DNA of 13,919 nt from JANQUM01 sp047630355 (GTDB taxonomy: Bacteria > Bacteroidota > Bacteroidia > Cytophagales > Spirosomataceae), in the NCBI GenBank assembly GCA_047630355.1, contig JBLHXN010000087.1:1-13919 (forward strand). Direction: 5' to 3'. The translations under genes and the position numbers were made by a program. The notes under the pieces were generated by a model, which saw only the letters and a list, made by a program, of their open reading frames with translations, had not been told where the DNA came from and searched no databases. Numbering within the stretch: position 1 is the stretch's first letter; each line of letters begins with the position of its first letter. Of the stretch, positions 7,272 through 13,919 are shown one piece after another.

Positions 7272-7312
7272 CCTGAGTTCGGAACATAATAAAACCCAAT
7301 CATTCTACGATA

Positions 7313-8383
7313 ATGGAAACAGCAATTGTTAATTTTGATATACAACGTACGACGAAGAGTCGTTTAAATGAGTTTGACCCGAAAAATATCGTCTTCGGAA
7401 CGCAGTTTGCTGACCATATGCTTGTGGCTGATTGCATTGACGGTGAATGGCAAACGCCCGAAATTTTACCTTACGGTGAAATTTCTTATAATCCGGCAAT
7501 GGCTTCGTTACATTACGGACAGTCAATTTTTGAAGGAATGAAAGCTTTCAAAGGCGAAAACGGCGAAATCAATATGTTCCGTCCGTTAGAAAACTTTAAG
7601 AGGTTTAATATCTCTGCCGAGCGGATGTGCATGGCTCAGGTTCCCGAAGAAATTTTTATCGGCGGTCTGGAAGAGCTATTGAGAATTGACGGTGCCTGGG
7701 TGCCAGAAGGCGAAGATAATTCGTTGTACTTACGTCCGTTTATGTTTGCAAGTGATGTGTATTTGGGCGTCCGCCCGTCGCACAATTATCGGTTTATGAT
7801 TATCATGGCTCCGGCGGGTAAATATTACGCCACTCCTCCGAAGGTCAAAGTTGAAACTGAATATATTCGTGCCGCTGAAGGTGGGGTAGGGTACGCAAAG
7901 TGTGCCGGAAATTATGCCGCGTCACTTTATCCCGCAAAACTTGCCGCCGAGCAAGGATACACGCAATTACTCTGGACGGATTCCAAAGAGCATAAGTACT
8001 TTGAAGAATCTGGTACGATGAATGTCATGTTTGTCATTGACGGAAAACTTGTTACGCCGAAAACAAGTACGACTATTTTAAAAGGAATTACCCGTGATTC
8101 ATTGCTACAGATTGCCCGTTCAAAAGGCATTGAAGTAGAAGAGCGTCGCGTATCGGTAGCGGAGGTTATTAGCGGAATTCAAGATGGCAAAGTAACCGAA
8201 GTTTTCGGAGCCGGAACCGCCGTGGTTATTTCTCCCTTTGCTGCCATTGGTTACGAAGGAGAAGATTACGTTTTACCGGAAATTATGGAGAAGTCGGTTG
8301 CCTCACAATTGAAAAGTACGCTTGACGGCATCCGCAACGGAACCCTCGAAGATGCCTTCGGCTGGGTTTGGACTGTAAAGTAA
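7313..8383 (+). CDS. ilvE: Branched-chain amino-acid aminotransferase
   Basis: A 356-residue cytoplasmic PLP enzyme of fold type IV that interconverts Leu, Ile and Val with their 2-oxo acids, using 2-oxoglutarate/glutamate. Length and motifs match the BCAT type found in Bacteroidota and eukaryotes rather than the shorter E. coli IlvE. The PLP lysine is K196 in GGVGYAKCAGNYAASL, comparable with the K in the GNYK/CKxGGNY segment of mammalian BCATs. HYGQSIFEGMKAFK (67-80), LYLRPFMFA (138-146), EESGTMNVMF (231-240) and EVFGAGTAVVISP (296-308) are family landmarks. ATG 7313 starts the protein at the usual place. It is preceded by a 231-base gap with a likely terminator, so it is probably transcribed alone. 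Its stop is 7 bases from the stop of the convergent T9SS gene. Confidence 0.93.
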   Translation: METAIVNFDIQRTTKSRLNEFDPKNIVFGTQFADHMLVADCIDGEWQTPEILPYGEISYNPAMASLHYGQSIFEGMKAFKGENGEINMFRPLENFKRFNISAERMCMAQVPEEIFIGGLEELLRIDGAWVPEGEDNSLYLRPFMFASDVYLGVRPSHNYRFMIIMAPAGKYYATPPKVKVETEYIRAAEGGVGYAKCAGNYAASLYPAKLAAEQGYTQLLWTDSKEHKYFEESGTMNVMFVIDGKLVTPKTSTTILKGITRDSLLQIARSKGIEVEERRVSVAEVISGIQDGKVTEVFGAGTAVVISPFAAIGYEGEDYVLPEIMEKSVASQLKSTLDGIRNGTLEDAFGWVWTVK

Positions 8384-8390
8384 AGTAAAA

Positions 8391-11300
8391 TTAGCGTTTT
8401 ATGATTTTTCCTGATGCCTCCCCATTGGTGGTCGTGATGCGATAAACGTACGTTCCGGCTACCCATTGGGAGGCATTTATTTGCCATTCGTGTTCGGTTG
8501 CGGCGTAAGGTTTAGTTTCACTGTAAACCTCGCTTCCCTGCATATTAACTATCCGACAAGTCGATTTCAGTGGCGTCTTAGTCGCTGATTTTATCACAAA
8601 CAGCTCGTCCGTTGGGTTCGGGAATGCCGTTACGTCCCTAATAGATGCTGTTGGTTCGCTGCTAAGCGGAATCAAAATGGTGACTCTTATTTCGTTAGAA
8701 TTATTGAAGCATCCGTTCTTCGAAACTTTTACTTTATAATTTCCGGTTTGATTAGCTTTGAAAATAGGTGTCACTTGGTCAATAACCAACGTGTCATTCC
8801 TAAACCACTGGTACGTAACATCAGCTTGAGTGGTCGCATTTATATCAACACCAAACGGGAAATAAGCGGTAGAATCGCCGTTTGAACGAATGAATGCTAA
8901 GATATCACGCCCTCGTTCTCTAATGGAGTACGGTCCTGACGTGACCGTACAGTTCGCCGAATCTGTTACCGTTGCTCGGTAAATTCCTTGTATCTCGGCA
9001 TTAATTAAAGGTGAATCTTTGTTCGGTATAGTTGCGTCTGCTACTGTCCAGGAGTAAGTGAACGGAGCAATGCCGCTCAGTTGATTTGCCTGCAACGCTA
9101 CTTTATCGTAATAACAGAAAGAGGTATCACCCGAAACTGTCAATGCTACGTCACAAGGCACGTGATTTATCTGAATGTTATCCGAAAAATCACAACCGTT
9201 TGCGTCTTTTACCTTCACAAATATAGTGCTACTTTCGCTGAACTTTCCGATGTTATTCTGTGATACGCTAACCGGTTTATTCGTGGCAGAGGTAGCGGTG
9301 AGCGTTATATTAAAAGGTTTTTTACCCCCAGAGAGTAGGTCGTTATTAAAACTGTACAAAAGGTTACCTTTCACCTTAGCCGATTTCTTATAGTCCGCCA
9401 CGATTTTTGGATGTAAAACGACAGGGATTCCAACAATTTCCTGACAACCTTTATTATCCGTTGCCCGAACGTTGTAGTTTCCCGGCAATGATACGGTAAT
9501 GGCGTTTGTTGTTGAAAGAGCCTGATTTCCTAGCCGCCATTCAAACGTAGGTATTCCAATGCCGTTTGCCGCAGTTACCTGTAAACTTGTAGTAGTTCCT
9601 TCGCAAAAAGCCTGGTTTCCGGTAATTGATAATTCCAATGCCGACTGAGCAATGCTCTTTACCTGAGATTCTCTGGTACATCCGCGGGCATCACGAACTT
9701 TTAACTGATAATTTCCGGCATCTGATACGATAATTTCTAAACCGTTGCTGACCAATGTTCCGTTTTTATACCAATTAAAAACGAGCGGACTAGCGAAGTT
9801 TCTCACCTCCGTACGAATGGTATCCTGAAAATCATTTTTACAAAAAACATCCCGGGCAAATAAATCAGTAATGGTGATATTAGATTGCTGTCTTACGGTT
9901 ACAACCTGCGTTTGACTATTAGTCCCAAAACAGGTTTTAGCCGCACCGTTTGCAGCGGTAAATGTGTCAACGCAACGAGAAGAATATTGCGTAGTTGAAG
10001 TTGGTGAAACTCTGATAGTAGGTGTGGTGGCTTGTGTATTCCAGGAAATGGCAGACGATGTACAACCAGTTGCCGTTAGTGTGGGGGTAATTCCGCTGTT
10101 CCGACAGATTTCGGCAATGCTACTTGTGACAGTCGGCACTTTGGTGCCAATCAATTTCAACTCTTTCACTCCCGACTGAGCCGAACAGCCGCGTTTATCT
10201 TTAACCGTAACGCGATAATTTCCGGCAGTTGAAGCATTAAAAGTTGGTTGTGAACTAATGGAAGCATTATCACGAGTCCAGAGGTAAGTCAACGGTGCAG
10301 AGATGTCGCCATTTACCGTTATGTCCAATGCTTCGGATGTGCCCTGACATATTGCGTCTGCACTGATAATTCCGCTTGGTATATTTAGGTTTGAAGTAGT
10401 CAATATGGTCACTCCTTGGGTATTACTTGGTGAACTGGTACACGTTTTAGAAACGCCGTTTTCTACGTAGGTATCAACACACTGAGCAGTATAATTGGTG
10501 GTAGCATTAGGAGAAACGCTGATACTTATTCCTGAAGTATTATTAGACCAGCGGGTAATTGAAGTATTAGCACATCCGTTTGACGCAAGGGTTACGCTTG
10601 CTCCGCCGTTCGCACATAATTCGGTAATATCTGATGTAATGGTTGGGGCGGTGTTTCCTAATACGTCAACTATTACTTTGGCGGAGTTATTCACACAGTT
10701 CCCCTGCGTTATTCTTGCGAAATATTCACCCGCCTGAGTGCCTGTGTAGGTAAGTGTATTGGTTGCTACTGACTGATTATCTTTCACCCATTGAATAACG
10801 TAATCGGTACTTGGCAAACCGAATGATAAATCGAGGTTGGGTTGGGTTACTTCAAAAGCTACGGTGCCCGTTTTACAGACGGATTGTTTTGTGTTGGGAG
10901 ATATGTTCACAGAGTAGCCGCAACCTGTAGAAAATTTGTATAAAAATCCGGTGCCGTGTGAGCTTTGTTTGGCGGATACTTGTCCGCGGGTTGTAGTAAT
11001 CCAACCATTATCGGTTGAAGGATACACCATTATATTTTCTCCTAAATTATAAGTTAGGGTTTTCTGCCATTCGAGCGAACCACTTGAGTTAACAACCGAG
11101 ATTCGGTTGGAGGCCGTAGTTCCAACACTCCCGATATCTCCATTAGCAGCCAGTACGAGCCGTTGCGACCCATTCGTATTTACAAAGACATTGTTTCCGG
11201 AAGTGCTTAGTTTTTGAGTTTTATCATTGGTAGAAAACACTATTCCTTTATCAGAAGTGACTAATAAGTCATTGATTCCCTGCTGATTACGTACGAAGTC

Positions 11301-12047
11301 GATATTTCCTGCATTCAAACTAAATCGTATTATACGACCTGCATCTGCCTGATAGCCAAAGTCAGAATCAACCACTCGAACTAATGAACCACCACGGTTT
11401 ATTGCCCAAAGTTTACTTCCGGTACTGCTCAAACGTTTAGTGCTATCCGCATCAGCAATAATGAGTCCGTTGTCAAACGTTACCGCCATGTCGTTAGGCA
11501 CTACTGCTGCAAGGTCTCTCGTCCAGTTTGTGGTACCGTTCACATTTAAATTGTAAACGAAGTAGCGGTTGGCATTTGCCCCACTTGTAACCTGAACAAG
11601 CAGGTAAGTGCCGTTTGCCTTTGTGGGCGTTGCCTTAATAAACTTTAGACTATTATAAGTTTGAGTCCACACAACATTTCCCGCGGGAGCAATTTTTTTC
11701 AGCACGGGCGAGTTATCAGTAATTTCATAATAGAGAAATGCTCCACCGTCGCTGGCGGGGAATATTTGCAAGGGGATGTTACTACCTGCATTGCAGGTTT
11801 GGCATCCGTCGCTGTAGATGCTGGTGGTTTGGGCTACTCCCGCTGAATTATATTTCTTTACACGTATTGTTCGGCTGCCCGTTGTGGCAATTACTTCTGC
11901 CGCAAAGAAATTGCTACCACTTGCAGTAGCGGCGTAAGTTCCGCCTAAACTCCCGTGGGCAATATCACTCCAAACAATCGCTGTGGACTGAGCTTGGGAA
12001 TAAATACTTAATAAACAGATAAATAACGAAGTTACAAGTGCACGCAT
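8391..12047 (-). CDS. Large T9SS-secreted protein with propeller-like N terminus and Ig/PKD-like repeats
   Basis: A 1218-residue exported protein. ATG at 12047 gives the signal peptide MRALVTSLFICLLSIYSQAQ; the frame is open back to 12110 but those extra 21 residues precede the signal and overlap the promoter. Residues about 20-375 are short repeated strands (ASDGGAFLYYEI, LSTSGNNVFV, STDNGWITT) of a beta-propeller type, with a CQTC pair. From about 376 to 1120 there are tandem Ig/PKD-like modules. Each tends to have an early cysteine, a central W and a GNYxVxVxDxxGC end. Two longer modules are clear sequence duplicates (SDITELCANGG and SSIAEICRNSG, each followed by a CVDT segment). The last roughly 75 residues are a type A Por sorting domain (TAFPNPTDELFVIKS to GTYVYRITTTNGEASGKIIKR), directing export by type IX secretion and surface attachment. 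No catalytic domain is recognised; an adhesin or extracellular structural role is an inference. Confidence 0.88.
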   Translation of the reverse strand: MRALVTSLFICLLSIYSQAQSTAIVWSDIAHGSLGGTYAATASGSNFFAAEVIATTGSRTIRVKKYNSAGVAQTTSIYSDGCQTCNAGSNIPLQIFPASDGGAFLYYEITDNSPVLKKIAPAGNVVWTQTYNSLKFIKATPTKANGTYLLVQVTSGANANRYFVYNLNVNGTTNWTRDLAAVVPNDMAVTFDNGLIIADADSTKRLSSTGSKLWAINRGGSLVRVVDSDFGYQADAGRIIRFSLNAGNIDFVRNQQGINDLLVTSDKGIVFSTNDKTQKLSTSGNNVFVNTNGSQRLVLAANGDIGSVGTTASNRISVVNSSGSLEWQKTLTYNLGENIMVYPSTDNGWITTTRGQVSAKQSSHGTGFLYKFSTGCGYSVNISPNTKQSVCKTGTVAFEVTQPNLDLSFGLPSTDYVIQWVKDNQSVATNTLTYTGTQAGEYFARITQGNCVNNSAKVIVDVLGNTAPTITSDITELCANGGASVTLASNGCANTSITRWSNNTSGISISVSPNATTNYTAQCVDTYVENGVSKTCTSSPSNTQGVTILTTSNLNIPSGIISADAICQGTSEALDITVNGDISAPLTYLWTRDNASISSQPTFNASTAGNYRVTVKDKRGCSAQSGVKELKLIGTKVPTVTSSIAEICRNSGITPTLTATGCTSSAISWNTQATTPTIRVSPTSTTQYSSRCVDTFTAANGAAKTCFGTNSQTQVVTVRQQSNITITDLFARDVFCKNDFQDTIRTEVRNFASPLVFNWYKNGTLVSNGLEIIVSDAGNYQLKVRDARGCTRESQVKSIAQSALELSITGNQAFCEGTTTSLQVTAANGIGIPTFEWRLGNQALSTTNAITVSLPGNYNVRATDNKGCQEIVGIPVVLHPKIVADYKKSAKVKGNLLYSFNNDLLSGGKKPFNITLTATSATNKPVSVSQNNIGKFSESSTIFVKVKDANGCDFSDNIQINHVPCDVALTVSGDTSFCYYDKVALQANQLSGIAPFTYSWTVADATIPNKDSPLINAEIQGIYRATVTDSANCTVTSGPYSIRERGRDILAFIRSNGDSTAYFPFGVDINATTQADVTYQWFRNDTLVIDQVTPIFKANQTGNYKVKVSKNGCFNNSNEIRVTILIPLSSEPTASIRDVTAFPNPTDELFVIKSATKTPLKSTCRIVNMQGSEVYSETKPYAATEHEWQINASQWVAGTYVYRITTTNGEASGKIIKR

Positions 12048-12070
12048 TACGATAGAATAAAGATTGTAAG

Positions 12071-12101
12071 TAAATATACTAACAATTTCTATCAGCCCAA
12101 A
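12071..12101 (-). promoter_or_regulatory. Bacteroidota-type promoter of the 1218-residue T9SS protein
   Basis: On the minus strand TTTG (12101-12098) is followed after exactly 19 bases by TATATTTA (12078-12071), differing from TAnnTTTG only at the last base. The start codon at 12047 lies 24 bases downstream, leaving a short leader of about 17 bases. Confidence 0.65.
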
Positions 12102-12122
12102 TGAATACATTCACACCATTTA

Positions 12123-12135
12123 TTATACGGTATAA
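12123..12135. promoter_or_regulatory. Short palindrome upstream of the T9SS gene promoter
   Basis: TTATAC and GTATAA are perfect inverted arms around a single G. The site is about 22 bases upstream of the TTTG element, where an activator or repressor could act, and it touches the A-run of the neighbouring terminator. At 6 bp per arm in AT-rich sequence it may be chance. Confidence 0.25.
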
Positions 12136-12163
12136 AAAAACGACTATTGAATCTGTCAACGTT
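12134..12163 (-). terminator. Probable terminator after the partial T9SS peptidase gene
   Basis: On the minus strand AACGTTGAC (12163-12155) can pair with GTCGTT (12144-12139) as AAC/GTT and GAC/GTC with a 3-base bulge. A run of seven T (12140-12134) follows. It overlaps the TGA stop (12158-12156) and separates this gene from the downstream promoter at 12071-12101. Confidence 0.45.
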
Positions 12164-13919
12164 TTATAAATCGCTGGGAAAACGAATCAGTAGCAGTGTC
12201 TAATTTTAATAGGTAAGTTCCTGCCGATAAATTTTGAAGTGATATTTTACGTTCAAAAGGTATCGTGAATTGCTCTTTTCCGGCGGCGTCAAAACAAGTA
12301 AGTTGTTTTACTTTCATGCCAGCGGGAAGATCAATTTCCAGAAAATCATCTGTGGGGTTGGGGTAAACCTTCAAATTCACAATTGGGTTTTCGCTGCTTA
12401 ACAATTGCTGAAACGAAATTCCCGCCGAGGCGGCACTAATACAACCGTCAGCTGTAATTGCCCGAACGGTGTACGTCCCCGCAAAAATTGCTGAGATATT
12501 CGGGTTTGTTGTCTGACCACCCAAAGCATTTCCATTAATGTACCATTGATATTGCTGCCCTCCCGAAGTAGTGAGGGTCGAGCCGTTATTTGAAATCGTT
12601 GGGGCGTTTGGTTGGATGCAAAACGTTTGTTCTGCACTTACAGCGGTAAAGTTTGCGTTTCCTAGTTGAAAAGCCTCAATGATGACCTTTCCTGGTGTAG
12701 TTCCGAGCGTTAACTGATTCCCGTTGATTGTTGCATCTCCTTCTTTCACTGTAAACTGAACGGGCAAGTTTGAACTCGCTGTGGCGGATAATGTAACGGA
12801 CGAACGAGGACTTTGATCAGTAACCTGATTAAATACAATAGTCTGAGCCGTTTTGGTAGGAAGTTGACGTTGTCCCTGAGCGTACCAAACCGCCCATTTC
12901 GCGTCGGTGAATAGAGTAGAAGGACTTCCGGCAGGCGTTATTTTGTCTTGTGCCATGCTGATACCACGAACAATACTCTGTGAGTTTTCTAAGGAATTGA
13001 AGACGAGTTTATCGTCAGATTTTGAATAGTCTGGATAACCAATGTCGTTGTTTTCTACCACGCCTTTTAGTTCTCCGGTATCAAAATTGGTAGCCACAAT
13101 AAAGTAGCTATCTTCTTCGGCGTTAAAGTAGTCAAAAGCAATTACGTTCGGGCTGGTTTTCGCTAAGGCAGGATTTCCGATATTATCGCCTCGTTCGAGG
13201 TTTGTAAATATCTTTTCGATTGTTCCCGCACCAAAATTATTTGTCGCCGGGTCCCACGCTTGTAAAATTCCAACGTCCCAAAATTCAACATCTCCAAAAA
13301 GACTCTCTGCACGGTTAAAAGCATCGTAAATCAGAAATTCTCCGGTATAATTCCACTCAAAAGAATCGGCGTAAAGTACTTCGTCCGTGCTGACTCCTTG
13401 CGTGTAAGTAGAGTTGTAGAGTCGGAAACGCACATTTCTGTCGTTCACTAAATCAAATAAGTAAATAAATTGATCCGCTTCGGCAGTGAGAGCGGCAAGT
13501 CTTTTGCCATCTTTAGAGATTGCCACATTGCGAAAAGACCCATTGTCACTTAATCGAGCGGGAACATCGCTTGTACGCAAGTTTTTACGATAAATATTGC
13601 GGTCATTCCCCACAAAATAAACGAAAGAACCGTCGTCTGTTACGGATGGTTTTGCAAGGCAACCGTAATTTGGGGCAATTTGAACGTAGTTATTTTCTCC
13701 GAAAACTCCGGCGTAAAGTGTTTGTTCTTCGGGGTCATAAATTACCAATGATTCAGTTCCGGGATTAACCGGAATCTCGGGCGTTTTGTCGGGTTGCTGT
13801 GGTGTAGAAGAGTTTTCTACAATGCCCACTTCGTCAAAAGCTTGGCGGGCGGCGTTAGCTACCGATTCCCCATACAGGTTTTTGGAAGCATCTATTACCG
13901 CCAAACGCAAGTCAATAAA
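12156..13919 (-). CDS. T9SS-secreted protein with M4-like peptidase end, propeller and Por tail (5' end outside window)
   Basis: The frame is open to the right edge (it reads FIDLRLAV at 13919 onward), so the N terminus is missing; the TTG at 13910 is internal. Counting from that TTG, residues 1-30 (LRLAVIDASKNLYGES, then ARQAFDEVGIV) match the last helix of thermolysin-family M4 peptidases (LRTAAVQSATDLYG, then KQAFDAVGV). The HExxH catalytic site would lie outside the window. A Pro-rich linker (about 34-53) leads to a TolB/WD-like propeller (about 60-355, with repeats such as DDGSFVYFVGNDRNIYRKNL and SKDGKRLAALTA). A beta-rich domain opening AQTIVFNQVTDQS follows (about 356-432). Next is an Ig-like module (QYQWYINGNALGGQTT to ADGCISAAS, about 433-500). 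The final part is a type A Por sorting tail (LKVYPNPTDDFLEIDL to FSQRFIKR, about 507-584). It is probably a secreted, surface-attached protease; peptidase activity is inferred from the C-terminal helix only. Confidence 0.8.
   Translation of the reverse strand, partial: FIDLRLAVIDASKNLYGESVANAARQAFDEVGIVENSSTPQQPDKTPEIPVNPGTESLVIYDPEEQTLYAGVFGENNYVQIAPNYGCLAKPSVTDDGSFVYFVGNDRNIYRKNLRTSDVPARLSDNGSFRNVAISKDGKRLAALTAEADQFIYLFDLVNDRNVRFRLYNSTYTQGVSTDEVLYADSFEWNYTGEFLIYDAFNRAESLFGDVEFWDVGILQAWDPATNNFGAGTIEKIFTNLERGDNIGNPALAKTSPNVIAFDYFNAEEDSYFIVATNFDTGELKGVVENNDIGYPDYSKSDDKLVFNSLENSQSIVRGISMAQDKITPAGSPSTLFTDAKWAVWYAQGQRQLPTKTAQTIVFNQVTDQSPRSSVTLSATASSNLPVQFTVKEGDATINGNQLTLGTTPGKVIIEAFQLGNANFTAVSAEQTFCIQPNAPTISNNGSTLTTSGGQQYQWYINGNALGGQTTNPNISAIFAGTYTVRAITADGCISAASAGISFQQLLSSENPIVNLKVYPNPTDDFLEIDLPAGMKVKQLTCFDAAGKEQFTIPFERKISLQNLSAGTYLLKLDTATDSFSQRFIKR

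Noticed and set aside
8391..12047. DNA-level repeats (variants of ATAATTTCCGGC) as a repeat array or CRISPR-like feature
   Set aside because: They are spaced irregularly, are diverged, and encode the recurring GNYxV motif of Ig-like modules.
12048..12110. Upstream start for the 1218-residue T9SS protein
   Set aside because: The 21 extra residues would come before the signal peptide and overlap the promoter-like elements at 12071-12101.
13908..13910. TTG at 13910 as the true start of the last gene
   Set aside because: The frame stays open to the window edge and the residues before it (FIDL) continue the M4-like helix, so the gene begins outside the window.

Overview
The window looks like part of a Bacteroidota chromosome, most likely a member of the Cytophagales (Spirosomaceae/Cytophagaceae type). 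Three things support this: two large secreted proteins ending in type IX secretion (Por) sorting domains, a TonB receptor with an N-terminal carboxypeptidase-regulatory-like domain, and promoter-like sequences of the Bacteroidota form TTTG-N19-TAnnTTTG. The base composition is moderate and even by eye, apart from AT-rich gaps between genes. No tRNA, rRNA or CRISPR array was seen.

Left part (1-1520) is a decayed accessory zone. It opens with the C-terminal 79 residues of a DDE transposase. This is followed by the remains of a surface protein (314-1235) with a cadherin-like beta-sandwich domain and an Ig-like domain; it has lost its 5' end and carries two apparent one-base deletions. A strong intrinsic terminator follows (1272-1301). 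On the opposite strand is a small DUF2945/TUDOR-like gene (1307-1518), also broken by one apparent one-base deletion. Three frame breaks within about 1.1 kb contrast with the intact long genes to the right.

Middle part (1558-7081) is a plus-strand cassette of three exported proteins: a TonB-dependent outer-membrane receptor, a formylglycine-type sulfatase and an FAD-dependent oxidoreductase. The gaps are 85 and 60 bases and there is no clear terminator between the genes, so they may form one operon. A perfect 9-bp inverted repeat resembling DtxR/IdeR-type metal-regulator sites lies upstream of the receptor. A second perfect 10-bp inverted repeat sits immediately before the sulfatase start. 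A plausible role is uptake and processing of a sulfated or metal-linked compound, but no SusD partner or glycoside hydrolase is present and the substrate is unknown.

Next, after a structured 231-base gap, comes a branched-chain amino-acid aminotransferase (ilvE, 7313-8383), a housekeeping gene. It converges, 7 bases apart, with two minus-strand genes for T9SS cargo. The first is a 1218-residue protein with an N-terminal propeller-like part and many Ig/PKD-like modules. The second is the C-terminal part of a protein that starts beyond the window; it has the end of an M4 (thermolysin-like) peptidase domain, a TolB-like propeller, an Ig-like module and a Por tail. The 1218-residue gene has its own well-formed promoter-like sequence, and a likely terminator separates the two.
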